DNA of 64,000 bases. It comes from DASTQL01 sp035462375 (GTDB taxonomy: Bacteria > Actinomycetota > Actinomycetes > Jiangellales > Jiangellaceae). The stretch is from positions 1-64,000 of the forward strand of contig DATHUJ010000048.1 in the NCBI GenBank assembly GCA_035462375.1. The letters are read 5' to 3'. How positions within the stretch are numbered: position 1 is the stretch's first letter; each line of letters opens with the position of its first letter. Positions 19,475-28,011 of the stretch are shown here, piece by piece. Below the pieces are notes generated by a model. The model was not told where the DNA came from, did no database searches, and saw nothing but the letters and a program-made list of their open reading frames with translations. A program made the translations under genes and the position numbers.

Positions 19475-19916
19475 CCGGTCACCCTAGAGGCACGGCTGTG
19501 CCGCCGGAGTGGCCCGGATATGGCCCTGATGGCGCCGTGCCGTCAGCCGCCGGGCCCATTGCCCGGCCGGACGACGAGGGCGCGCGGGTGGCATCAGCGT
19601 CGACACGCCAACGCCAAGGCCCACGGCGGGCGCACGCGCATGGCCCGGCAGTCCGGCCCGGGCGCGCCCGCGTCAGATCGCCCTACCTGTCTCGACCCGC
19701 GTGCCTGTCACGTCCTCCTGACGGCGGCCGACAGCGAGCCGCGGACGACCTCGAGGAGGTCGGCCCGGGCCGACCAGTCCCGCTGCACGGGGGTTGAGCC
19801 CGTCCGTACGGGACCTGCTCGACCGCCGTTCCCGGCCGGGGAGGGTTCACGGGGCCCGTGGCGGGAACGAGGCAGCGAGAGCCACGCGCACCCGACGATG
19901 CAGGAGCCCACCCTCG
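19475..19916. other. 442-bp intergenic region between exchanger and SDR genes
   Basis: It holds the exchanger -10 box at its left end and no gene that can be supported. A minus-strand stretch near 19690-19800 reads ARADLLEVVRGSLSAAVRRT before a stop, which might be a gene remnant, but no start or domain is recognisable. Confidence 0.45.
19481..19486 (-). promoter_or_regulatory. -10 box of leaderless promoter for the CaCA exchanger
   Basis: TAGGGT on the minus strand, 6 nt before the GTG at 19474. Confidence 0.5.
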
Positions 19917-20810
19917 ATGAGCGATCAGTTCACCCCCCAGGACCCGACCTCCCAGTACGGCCAGCCGGACACCGACGGCCAGGAGATCCCACACCCCGGC
20001 CGGACCGGTGAGATGGAGTCCCGCCCCGACCACGGGGAGGAGAGCTACCGCGGCACCGGTCGGCTCGAGGGCAAGAAGGCGGTGATCACCGGTGGCGACT
20101 CGGGGATCGGGCGCGCCGTGGCGCTGGCCTTCGCCCGCGAGGGCGCAGACGTGCTGCTCTCGTACCTCGAGTCCGAGGAGGAGGACGCCCAGCAGACCGT
20201 ACGTCTGGTGGAGACGGCCGGACGCAAGGCGGTGACCGTCCCCGGTGACCTCACCGAGGAGCAGCAGTGCCGGCGCGTGGTGACGCGGGCCGTGGAGGAG
20301 TTCGGTCGGATCGACGTCCTCGTCAGCAACGCCGCGTACCAGATGTCACAGGACGAAGGCCTCTTCGGCATCAGCAGCAAGCAGCTCGACCGCACTCTCA
20401 AGACCAACCTGTACGCGATGTTCTGGCTCTGCCAGGAAGCGGTCCCCCACATGCCCCGCGGCTCGAGCATCATCACGACGTCGTCGATCCAGGCCTTCGA
20501 CCCCTCGCCGCACCTCCTCGACTACGCGATGACCAAGGGCGCCATCGTCAACTTCACCAAGGGGCTGGGGCAGCAGCTCGTGGACCAGGGCATTCGGGTC
20601 AACTCCGTCGCGCCCGGACCCGTGTGGACTCCACTGATCCCCGCCACGATGGACGAGGACAAGGTCGAGAGCTTCGGCAAGCAGGCCCCCATGGACCGTG
20701 CCGCCCAGCCGGCCGAGCTCGCCCCCGCGTACGTGTTCTTCGCCTCGCAGGAGTCCAGCTACATCACCTCCGAGGTGCTGGCGGTCACGGGAGGTTCACC
20801 GATCGTCTGA
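19917..20810 (+). CDS. SDR-family oxidoreductase, YhdF/YghA general-stress type
   Basis: A 297-residue long-tailed short-chain dehydrogenase. The ~45-residue charged N-terminal extension (DPTSQYGQPDTDGQEIPHPG) is typical of the YghA/GsiB-neighbour stress SDRs. The Rossmann loop is TGGDSGIGRA. The usual NNAG is changed to SNAAY in LVSNAAYQMS. The active-site tyrosine is in DYAMTKGA (Y-x3-K kept). The C-terminus is SEVLAVTGGSPIV. The ATG at 19917 has GGAG about 10 nt upstream. It is often linked to osmotic or oxidative stress in relatives, but its substrate is not known. Confidence 0.88.
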   Translation: MSDQFTPQDPTSQYGQPDTDGQEIPHPGRTGEMESRPDHGEESYRGTGRLEGKKAVITGGDSGIGRAVALAFAREGADVLLSYLESEEEDAQQTVRLVETAGRKAVTVPGDLTEEQQCRRVVTRAVEEFGRIDVLVSNAAYQMSQDEGLFGISSKQLDRTLKTNLYAMFWLCQEAVPHMPRGSSIITTSSIQAFDPSPHLLDYAMTKGAIVNFTKGLGQQLVDQGIRVNSVAPGPVWTPLIPATMDEDKVESFGKQAPMDRAAQPAELAPAYVFFASQESSYITSEVLAVTGGSPIV

Positions 20811-20816
20811 GCTACC

Positions 20817-21377
20817 TCAGCCGAGCGGGAGGAGCGCCCGGATCCGCTCGCGCCCCTCGGCGCCGACCGCGTCGGAGAATGCCTCGTGGACCCGCGCGCG
20901 GCTCGGCCCGACAGACGTGTCGCCCTCGTAGAGCACCAGCACATCCTCTGCCACCCGGCCCAGGTAGGCCGCGCGCTGCCGCAGGTGGGTGGCGTAGGAG
21001 TCCCGCGCGGCCGCGACGCCCCCGTGCCAGGGCAGGACATCTGCGCCGTCCACCTCGGAGGCGAGCTCGCGGACGCGGTCGGCGCCCGCCCCCGCGGCTT
21101 CCTGGACGACCTGCTCCAGGTCCTGCCGGGCCCGGGGCGGTGTCCCGCTGCTCCACAGGGCCGGCGACGCATAGGTGACCATGGCCGCGACCCGGCGCTC
21201 GGCGTATGTCACCGCGGCCTCACCGGCCTCGACCGCACTCAGGAGCTCGGCCACCTCGCGGTCACGGGCCCGGGCGTCGAGCACGCTGAACACGGCGCCG
21301 ACCACGATTGCGCAGGCGAGGGCGACCCACGGCCAGCGTCGCGGTGGCCGCCCGGCTCCGAGTGAGAGCTCCTCCAT
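20817..21377 (-). CDS. Membrane-anchored protein of unknown function
   Basis: A 186-residue protein with one N-terminal hydrophobic span (WPWVALACAIVVGAVFSVL) acting as anchor or uncleaved signal. The rest is helical and acidic, with heptad-like LLSAVEAGEAAVTYAERRVAAM. No cysteine, catalytic motif or known domain is visible. The ATG at 21377 is used; in-frame GTGs at 21383 and 21413 are possible. It ends 6 bp from the SDR stop codon on the other strand, and starts 46 bp from the end of the methyltransferase gene, so it could be cotranscribed with that gene. Confidence 0.6.
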   Translation of the reverse strand: MEELSLGAGRPPRRWPWVALACAIVVGAVFSVLDARARDREVAELLSAVEAGEAAVTYAERRVAAMVTYASPALWSSGTPPRARQDLEQVVQEAAGAGADRVRELASEVDGADVLPWHGGVAAARDSYATHLRQRAAYLGRVAEDVLVLYEGDTSVGPSRARVHEAFSDAVGAEGRERIRALLPLG

Positions 21378-21423
21378 CGACACCAGCGTCCACCCCCGGG
21401 GCGGCACCCGCACCCCGTCGCCC

Positions 21424-22257
21424 TCAACCGGAGCCGACCCTGCGGCAGACCAGGAGCTCGGTCGTCGGGCTCTCGCGCATCCGGCGCACCAGACGGCGCT
21501 CGGCCGGGAACAGCGCAGCGCCCGCCAGCCAGCCGGTGGGCCGCGTGACGGTCACGCCCCGCAGGAACGCTCCCCACGCCTTGCGACGCACCCGCGGGGC
21601 GTCGACCTGGGCGTTCATCAGGACCAGCATCGGCACGCGGCGGACAGGCTCGAGACCGGCCGAGCGCAGCACCCCCTCGATGGTGTCCATCGTGCGGTTG
21701 ACCTGCCGCGAGCCGCGCTGCTCCGGCCCGTGCACGAAGTTCTCGGAGAGGAGGACATAGCCACCGGGCCGGACGAAGCCGGCGAGATGGTGGACCGCGT
21801 CGCGGTATCGACCGTCGTCGGTGATGTGGAAGAGCACGTCGATGCAGGAGACCGCGTCGAAGGACGCCCTGGGGATCGCGTCGTCTGGGTCAGCGATGTC
21901 GGTCCGATGGATCTCCACGCCGGGGAAGCGGGATCGCAGGCGGTCGACGGCCGACTGGGTGAGATCGCACCCCGTGACCGAGGCGACGCCCGTCTCCAGC
22001 CATCGGCGGATGTAGAAGCCGGTCCCGGACCCGACGTCCAGGACGCGGGCCGCGCCGAGGTCCAGGTCGAGCGTGCCCACCTCCCGCAGGAAGACCTCCC
22101 GCCGGACGCGGTACATCCAGGTGTTGAAGGGCAGCCCCAGAGCGCGGTAGCCCACGCCGGCCTCGTTCCAGTCCTCGGCCAGGCGCTGCTCCCAGAAGGT
22201 CCGGTCCCCCGCTGCGGACGCCATTCCCCAGCCATTCCCGTACGGGTGCCACTCCAT
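21424..22257 (-). CDS. Class I SAM-dependent methyltransferase
   Basis: A 277-residue protein with the SAM-binding motif VLDVGSGTGFYIRRWLE, the acidic motif II in VTGCDLTQSAV, and FDAVSCIDVLFHI as motif post-I. The order fits class I methyltransferases of the type that act on small molecules or lipids. The C-terminal ~60 residues are basic. It starts at ATG 22257, 47 bp from the end of the Mrp operon. The substrate is unknown. Confidence 0.87.
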   Translation of the reverse strand: MEWHPYGNGWGMASAAGDRTFWEQRLAEDWNEAGVGYRALGLPFNTWMYRVRREVFLREVGTLDLDLGAARVLDVGSGTGFYIRRWLETGVASVTGCDLTQSAVDRLRSRFPGVEIHRTDIADPDDAIPRASFDAVSCIDVLFHITDDGRYRDAVHHLAGFVRPGGYVLLSENFVHGPEQRGSRQVNRTMDTIEGVLRSAGLEPVRRVPMLVLMNAQVDAPRVRRKAWGAFLRGVTVTRPTGWLAGAALFPAERRLVRRMRESPTTELLVCRRVGSG

Positions 22258-22303
22258 GCCCGGGGATGCGCCACCTCGGGTCAACCGGGCTGCTGCCCGG
22301 CAC

Positions 22304-22669
22304 CTACCGGTCCTCCGGGCGCTGTCGGCCACGGACCCGGTCGACGGCGTCCTCGAGCTCGTCGTAGCGGGTACCGGCCCCCAGCGGGGTCCCCGACCGG
22401 TAGGCAGCCCTGCCGAGCGCGAAGCCGCCGACCGGGGCGGTGAACAGCTGCAGGGCGACGGCCACCAGCACGGCCGCTGCGGACTGCCAGGAAGGCTTGA
22501 AGACCAGTGCCCCGAGCAGCACCAGGACGACCCCGAGGGTGGCCGCCTTGGTGACCGCGTTCATCCGCGAGTACGCGTCCGGGAAGCGCAACAACCCCAC
22601 GCCGGCCAGGGCTACCAGCCCGCCTCCGGCCACCACGAGCACGCCGCCGACGACCTCCAACACCGTCAT
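22304..22669 (-). CDS. mrpG: Na+/H+ antiporter subunit G
   Basis: 121 residues with three hydrophobic spans; GLLRFPDAYSRMNAVTKAATLG is the MrpG/PhaG signature. It is the last gene of the seven-subunit Mrp complex, which swaps cytoplasmic Na+ for external H+. Its ATG overlaps the mrpF stop by 4 nt. The cytoplasmic C-terminal tail is acidic and basic in turn. Confidence 0.93.
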   Translation of the reverse strand: MTVLEVVGGVLVVAGGGLVALAGVGLLRFPDAYSRMNAVTKAATLGVVLVLLGALVFKPSWQSAAAVLVAVALQLFTAPVGGFALGRAAYRSGTPLGAGTRYDELEDAVDRVRGRQRPEDR

Positions 22670-22923
22670 CGTTCCTCCCGGTGGACGAGCCGGGCGAGCG
22701 CGACCGTGGCGAGGAAGCCCACGAGGGTCGCGACCACCGCGATGTCGAGCAGGGCCTGCTCCTCCAGCCGTACGGCCAGGAGTGCCACGGCGGCGACGAA
22801 GGCGAAGAAGACGAGGTCGGCCGCGACTGCGCGGTCGGCCGCGTCGGGACCCTTGACCATGCGCACGATCGCGCTGAGCACCCCGACCGCGAGCAGGCCC
22901 AGGGCCACCTCGATGACGATCAC
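22666..22923 (-). CDS. mrpF: Na+/H+ antiporter subunit F
   Basis: 85 residues with three spans and the family motif RMVKGPDAADRAVAADL. It overlaps both neighbours by 4 nt. A short hydrophobic subunit needed for assembly of the Mrp complex. Confidence 0.93.
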   Translation of the reverse strand: MIVIEVALGLLAVGVLSAIVRMVKGPDAADRAVAADLVFFAFVAAVALLAVRLEEQALLDIAVVATLVGFLATVALARLVHREER

Positions 22924-23282
22924 CCGTCCCTCCCCTCGAGGCGCAGGGCGTGCAGGGTGTGGTCCTCCATGCGCAGGAGCCGACGGCGGAAGGCCTCGGC
23001 GTCCGGCGCGTACATGCCGTGGACCCAGATCGTGGCGGGGTCCCGCCGGATGGCCAGCGTGAGGGTGCCCGGGGTCAGGGACACGAGGTTGGCGATGGCG
23101 GCGATCTCGGCGTCCGTTCGGCTGCGCAGCCTCAGCTCCACGATGCCGGCCTCCACCCGGTCACGGGGGGTGACCACGTCCCACGCCACCTGGAGGTTCG
23201 CCACCGCCAGCTCGCGGGCGAACCACAGGGTGAAGGCGATCAGCCGCCACGCCCGCGTCAGACCCCTGGTGACCCTGCTCAC
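22920..23282 (-). CDS. mrpE: Na+/H+ antiporter subunit E
   Basis: 120 residues. The N-terminal helix (WRLIAFTLWFARELAVANLQVAWDVV) and the following LVSLTPGTLTLAIRRDPATIWVHGMY match the MrpE pattern, though it is shorter than many members (~160). The start is GTG at 23282, 4 nt after the mrpD stop. Longer in-frame reading into mrpD is not needed. Confidence 0.9.
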   Translation of the reverse strand: MSRVTRGLTRAWRLIAFTLWFARELAVANLQVAWDVVTPRDRVEAGIVELRLRSRTDAEIAAIANLVSLTPGTLTLAIRRDPATIWVHGMYAPDAEAFRRRLLRMEDHTLHALRLEGRDG

Positions 23283-23286
23283 GCCC

Positions 23287-24750
23287 TCACCTCCCGACCG
23301 CGGTCGCATAGGTGGTCGGGTCGGCCAGCCCGGCGGCTGCCTGGTCGGTGAGCGACAGGAGCAGGCCGGGTGCCAGACCGATCGACAGCGACACGGTCGC
23401 CAGCACCAGCCCCGGGAGGACCATCCCCCGGGGCGGTACGAGCGGGGCCAGCCGGTCGTCGCGGGCCGGCGCCTCGCCCCAGAACACACCGTTCCAGACC
23501 TTGAGCATCGACAGCAGGGTGAACAGGCTGACGACGAGCGCCACTACAGCCGCGACGTACTGGCCGTCGACCACGCCGGCGCGGATCAGAACGTACTTGG
23601 CGACGAAGCCGGAGAAGGGCGGGATCCCCACCAGGGACAGGGCAGCCCCCATGAAGGCGACGCCGAGCAGGGGCTGTCGGCGGACCAGCCCCCCGAGCCG
23701 GTCGATGCGCCCGGTCCCCTCGATGCGTTCCACGACGCCGGCGGAGAGGAAGAGGCTGGTCTTCACCACCGTGTGGTGGAGCAGGTAGAAGATGCCAGCC
23801 GAGAGCCCGACGACGCCGCCGATGCCGACGCCCAGGGCGATGTAGCCGACCTGACTGACCATGTGGAAGGCGAGGACCGCCCGCACGGTGGTCTCGCCGA
23901 GGGCGCCCAACACGCCCACGACCATGCTGGCGATCATCACGGTCACCACGACGACGTCCCACCGCGACTCTCCCGAGAAGAGCACGGTGTAGACGCGGAA
24001 GATCGCGTAGACGCCGATCTTGGTGAGCAGACCGGAGAAGAGCGCCGTCACCGCGGGCGAGGGGTACGGGTAGGACCGCGGGAGCCACCCGTGCACCGGG
24101 ACGAGCGCTGCCTTGATCGCCAACGCGACCAGGAGGACCCCGGCCGCGAGGGCTACCCCGTCGGACTCGGTGGCAGCTCCCACCAGCTGGCCGAGGTTCA
24201 CCGTCCCGGCCGTCCCGTAGAGCAGCCCGACCCCGAGCAGGAAGATGGTGGACGCCATCAGGTTGACGGTGAGGTAGATCCGCCCCGCCCCGAGCTGGTC
24301 CCGCGACCCGGTGCGCGTCATCAGCACGTACGAGGGGATCAACGCGATCTCGATGAGGACGAAGAGGTTGAACAGGTCCGCGGTGACGAAGGCACCGAAG
24401 GTCCCGCCCGACAGCACCAGGGCCAGCGGCACGTAGTAGCGGTCGCGGTCGTCGCCGGACGTGGCGGCGAAGGCCATGCAGGTCAGCACGAGGAGCGCCG
24501 TCAGCGCCAGCATCAGGGCGCCCAGCAGGTCGGCGGCGAAGGTGATCGAGACGCCGGCCGGCCAGCCGGCGACCTGGGCCACCAGGACGTCCCCGTCCGA
24601 CGTCGCGGCCACGAGTGCGACGGCCGCGACCAGCACGGCGGCGGGGACCACCAGCCCGATCGCCCGCCGCAGCCCGGGACGGCCCACGACGACCGCCAGC
24701 ATCGCGGCGGCGAGCGGCCCGGCGACGACCAGCGGGAGGAGTGCGCTCAT
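23287..24750 (-). CDS. mrpD: Na+/H+ antiporter subunit D
   Basis: 487 residues, a many-spanning proton-channel subunit related to NuoN/NuoM of complex I. Diagnostic segments are DLFNLFVLIEIALIPSYVLM (conserved Glu), HGWLPRSYPYPSPAVTALF and SGLLTKIGVYAIFR (conserved Lys), and LLHHTVVKTSLF. It overlaps mrpC by ATGA. Confidence 0.94.
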   Translation of the reverse strand: MSALLPLVVAGPLAAAMLAVVVGRPGLRRAIGLVVPAAVLVAAVALVAATSDGDVLVAQVAGWPAGVSITFAADLLGALMLALTALLVLTCMAFAATSGDDRDRYYVPLALVLSGGTFGAFVTADLFNLFVLIEIALIPSYVLMTRTGSRDQLGAGRIYLTVNLMASTIFLLGVGLLYGTAGTVNLGQLVGAATESDGVALAAGVLLVALAIKAALVPVHGWLPRSYPYPSPAVTALFSGLLTKIGVYAIFRVYTVLFSGESRWDVVVVTVMIASMVVGVLGALGETTVRAVLAFHMVSQVGYIALGVGIGGVVGLSAGIFYLLHHTVVKTSLFLSAGVVERIEGTGRIDRLGGLVRRQPLLGVAFMGAALSLVGIPPFSGFVAKYVLIRAGVVDGQYVAAVVALVVSLFTLLSMLKVWNGVFWGEAPARDDRLAPLVPPRGMVLPGLVLATVSLSIGLAPGLLLSLTDQAAAGLADPTTYATAVGR

Positions 24751-25133
24751 GGGGGCCCCACCGTCTCGTCGCCGGCGCGTGCGTCGCCGACCGCATCGTC
24801 CGGCTCACCAACGGGCGACTCCTCCGCCGGGGGGTCGTCGTCGGCCCCGGCCGCCACGAGCGCCAGGAGGTAGACGGTGATCCCGAAGGTGATGACGATC
24901 GCGGTCAGTGCGAAGGCCTGCGGCAACGGGTCCGCGGTGGTGGCGATCTCCTCGTCGGTGGCGCCGCCGACCAGCGGGGCGGTCCGCAGGTCCACCCCTC
25001 CCGAGGCGAGCAGCACCAGGTTGGCCGCGTGCCCCAGCAGCACGAAGCCGAACGCCACGCGCACCAACCCGCGCTGCAGGACGAGATAGACCCCGCCGGC
25101 CACCAGGACGGCCACCGCCACGGCGACGCTCAC
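24747..25133 (-). CDS. mrpC: Na+/H+ antiporter subunit C
   Basis: 128 residues, NuoK-like, with three spans and the family stretch GFVLLGHAANLVLLASGG and ALTAIVITFGITVYLLAL. The C-terminal 30 residues are a soluble acidic tail. It overlaps mrpA by ATGA on its 5' side and mrpD on its 3' side. Confidence 0.93.
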   Translation of the reverse strand: MSVAVAVAVLVAGGVYLVLQRGLVRVAFGFVLLGHAANLVLLASGGVDLRTAPLVGGATDEEIATTADPLPQAFALTAIVITFGITVYLLALVAAGADDDPPAEESPVGEPDDAVGDARAGDETVGPP

Positions 25134-27898
25134 GGGCGCTCACCCTCCCCCACGGTGACGGGCACCTGGCCGCGGGCCAGCCGGTCGAGCGCCGCCACCA
25201 CGAGTCCGACGACGACGAGGAACACGCCGACGTCGAAGACGAGCGAGGAGGTCACCTTGAGCCCGAGGACCGGCAGCTCCCCCGTCAACGGGCGGAGGTA
25301 CGAGCCGTCCAGGAAGCCGAGCAGCCCGGTGGTGGCGGCGAGGGCCAGACCCGACGCGATGAGGGGGCGCGCGGACAGCCGCGGCCCGGCCTCCGGGCCG
25401 CGGGGGAGCTGGATGATGGCGACACCGGCCCCGGCGACGAGGGCCGCGATGAAACCCCCGCCGGGCTCGTCGTGGCCTCGGAGCAGCAGCCAGAGCGAGA
25501 GCAGGACCACGACGGGGCCGAGCACCCGGCTCGCGATCCGGAAGATCGCCCCCGCCCCGTCGGCGAGGGTGTCGATCGCGGTCGGCTGGGACGGGTCCTG
25601 GTCCCGCGGGTCGGACAGCAGGGCGAGCAGCCCGAGCCCGGCCACCGCCAGCACGGCCACCTCGCCCAGCGTGTCCAGCCCTCGGAAGTCGACCAGCACC
25701 GTGTTGACGACGTTGGTCCCGCCGGTGGCCTCCTCCGCCTCGACGAGCAGGTAGTCGGCGATCTCGGACCGCTCGCGGCGCCCCGTGACAACGTACGTGG
25801 CCAGTCCGACCACGAGGCCGGAGACGACCGCCAGGACGGCCGCCGCCGAGCGCCGCGGGCGCGGCACCCGCAAGAAGCGCAGGGGCAGGCGCCGCAGCAC
25901 CAGGACCGCCACGACCACGGTGAGGATCTCGACGAGCACCTGCGTCAGCGCCAGGTCGGGCGCACCGAGGGACAGGAAGATCGACGCCACGACCAGGCCC
26001 GCGACGCCGAGGAGCCCGAGGGCGGCAAGCCGGTTGCCGACGACCGCCAGCGCTGCCACTGCCACGGCCAGCAGGGCGACGAGCGCCCAGTCGCCCCCCT
26101 CGGTCGTCGGGCGTGGCGCGGGTTCCGGGTCCCCGAGCCCCAGCAGGGCGGCCCCGGCCAGGACGGCGAGGACGAGGACGGGCCAGGCCAGCTGGGACCC
26201 CGTGGCGCTGCTGCGGGCCGGGCGCCCGACGCCGGCCCCGAGCGTGATCGCCCCGTCGTACAGGCGGTCGAACACCTGTGCCCCGGTGAAGGGCAGCCGG
26301 ACCCGCTGCACCAGCAGCTCGACCTGGTCACGCCGGACGAACAGCGCTCCCCCGACCGCGATGGTCAGCACCGACAGCGCCAGCGGGACCGTGAAGCCGT
26401 GCCACAGGGCCAGGTCGGCGTCGGAGACCTGGAAGGCGGTGTCGACGACGGTCCGGGTGACCAGCGGGTTGAGCACCTGGGGGAAGAGACCGAGCAGGAG
26501 ACCTGCGACCGCCGGGATGGCGGCCGGGAACCAGAAGGCCGGGCTCGGCTCGTACAGCTCGCTCTGCGTGACCCGGCCGCCGAAGGCGCCGTGCAGGATC
26601 CGGAAGCCGTACGCGAAGGTGAGCGTGGCGGCGGCCACCGCGATGCCGGCCGAGAGCGCCCCCGTCCAGTCGGCCTCGAGCGGGGTCCAGTCGGCGTCCG
26701 AGGTGGACAGGAAGGCGTAGTAGGCCTCCTCCTTGGAGACGAAGCCCACCAGGGGCGGGATCCCGGCCATCGAGAGCGCCGCGAGGGCGGTGAGGGTGGC
26801 CGTCACCGGCATGACCCGCCAGAGCCCCTCCAGCTCGCGGATGTCGCGGCTCCCGGCCTCCCGGTCGATGATGCCGACGAGCATGAAGAGGGTCGCCTTG
26901 AACAGCGCGTGCGCGAACGTGTGCAGTGCGGCCGCAGCGAGCGCCGCCGTGGTGCCGACCCCGACCAGGGCGATGATCCAGCCCAGCTGGCTGACGGTGG
27001 AGTAGGCGAGGATCGACTTGAGGTCGTGCTGCTGGAGGGCGAAGAGGGCGCCCACCACCGCGGTGACCAACCCCACCGTCATCAACGTCAGGTGCCACTC
27101 GGGGCGGTCGGCGTAGAGCGGCGAGAAGCGCAGCAGCAGGTACACGCCGCCCTTGACCAGGGTCGCCGCATGCAGGTAGGCGCTGACCGGGGTGATGGCC
27201 ACCATCGCGTCGGGCAGCCAGAAGTGCAGCGGGATCTGCGCCGACTTGCTCAGCGCGGCGATCACGACGAAGGCGCCGATCCACGGGTAGAGCGGCGACT
27301 GCGCGATCAGGTCGGCCTGGGGGAGGATCTCGCTCAGCCGGGTGGTGCCGGCGACCACCGAGAGCATGATCACGGCCGCCAGGAGCGCGAGGCCACCGCC
27401 CGCCGTGACGACCAGGGCCCGGGTCGCGGGCTTCGCCCCTGCCTGCCCCTGGCCGCCCACGAGCAAGAACGAGCAGAGGGTCGTCAGCTCCCAGCCGACG
27501 AAGAGGAGCACGACGTCGTCGGAGAGGACCAGCCCGAGCATCGAGGCGGCGAAGAGGGTGAGGATGCCGTAGAGCCGCCCGTGGCCGCTGCCCACCGAGA
27601 GGTAGCGCGGGCAGTAGAGCAAGATCAGGGCTCCCACGCCCAGGACGACCATGCTGAAGAGCAGCGACAGCCCGTCCAACCGCAGCGCGATGGACGCCTT
27701 GAGCGCCGGGATCCAGGGTTCGACGTACTCGATGGTGTTGTTGTCGACCACGTCGCGGTACTGGCTCATGACCATGGCGAGGACGGCGACGAAGACGCCG
27801 GCGAGCGGGTAGCCGGCCGCGCGGCCCAGCCATCGGGCCAGGAGGGGTGCCAGCGCCGCGGCCACCACCATCGTGGCCAGCGCCCAGACCAGGATCAC
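25130..27898 (-). CDS. mrpA: Na+/H+ antiporter subunit A fused to subunit B
   Basis: 922 residues. The first ~750 are MrpA, NuoL-like, with GWELTTLCSFLLVG (conserved Glu) and PVSAYLHAATLVKGGVYLL (conserved Lys). The C-terminal ~150 residues contain GHDEPGGGFIAALVAGAGVA, the MrpB signature, so no separate mrpB gene exists. This fusion is normal in actinobacteria. It is the first gene of the operon mrpA(B)CDEFG, expected to give Na+ and alkali tolerance. The GTG at 27898 has GAGG 6 nt upstream. A hairpin isolates it from the protease gene. Confidence 0.94.
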   Translation of the reverse strand: MILVWALATMVVAAALAPLLARWLGRAAGYPLAGVFVAVLAMVMSQYRDVVDNNTIEYVEPWIPALKASIALRLDGLSLLFSMVVLGVGALILLYCPRYLSVGSGHGRLYGILTLFAASMLGLVLSDDVVLLFVGWELTTLCSFLLVGGQGQAGAKPATRALVVTAGGGLALLAAVIMLSVVAGTTRLSEILPQADLIAQSPLYPWIGAFVVIAALSKSAQIPLHFWLPDAMVAITPVSAYLHAATLVKGGVYLLLRFSPLYADRPEWHLTLMTVGLVTAVVGALFALQQHDLKSILAYSTVSQLGWIIALVGVGTTAALAAAALHTFAHALFKATLFMLVGIIDREAGSRDIRELEGLWRVMPVTATLTALAALSMAGIPPLVGFVSKEEAYYAFLSTSDADWTPLEADWTGALSAGIAVAAATLTFAYGFRILHGAFGGRVTQSELYEPSPAFWFPAAIPAVAGLLLGLFPQVLNPLVTRTVVDTAFQVSDADLALWHGFTVPLALSVLTIAVGGALFVRRDQVELLVQRVRLPFTGAQVFDRLYDGAITLGAGVGRPARSSATGSQLAWPVLVLAVLAGAALLGLGDPEPAPRPTTEGGDWALVALLAVAVAALAVVGNRLAALGLLGVAGLVVASIFLSLGAPDLALTQVLVEILTVVVAVLVLRRLPLRFLRVPRPRRSAAAVLAVVSGLVVGLATYVVTGRRERSEIADYLLVEAEEATGGTNVVNTVLVDFRGLDTLGEVAVLAVAGLGLLALLSDPRDQDPSQPTAIDTLADGAGAIFRIASRVLGPVVVLLSLWLLLRGHDEPGGGFIAALVAGAGVAIIQLPRGPEAGPRLSARPLIASGLALAATTGLLGFLDGSYLRPLTGELPVLGLKVTSSLVFDVGVFLVVVGLVVAALDRLARGQVPVTVGEGERP

Positions 27899-27959
27899 CG
27901 CGACCTCGGGCGCAGCGTCCGGTCACGGGGGTGCATGGCTCCCATCCAACCGGACCCGT

Positions 27960-27998
27960 GGGACCGCCCGCTCCCCCAGGTGCGGGCGGGCCGGTCCC
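27960..27998 (-). terminator. Strong hairpin between S8 protease and mrp operon
   Basis: GGGACC-GCCCGC at the left pairs with GCGGGC and GGTCCC at the right, with a short bulge and a ~10-nt loop. It lies just after the stop of the S8 protease gene and before mrpA on the same strand, so it probably ends protease transcription. Confidence 0.6.
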
Positions 27999-28011
27999 CT
28001 GCGGCCTGCAG

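Noticed and set aside
25130..27898. MrpA-MrpB fusion as novel
   Set aside because: The fusion is the normal form in actinobacteria.
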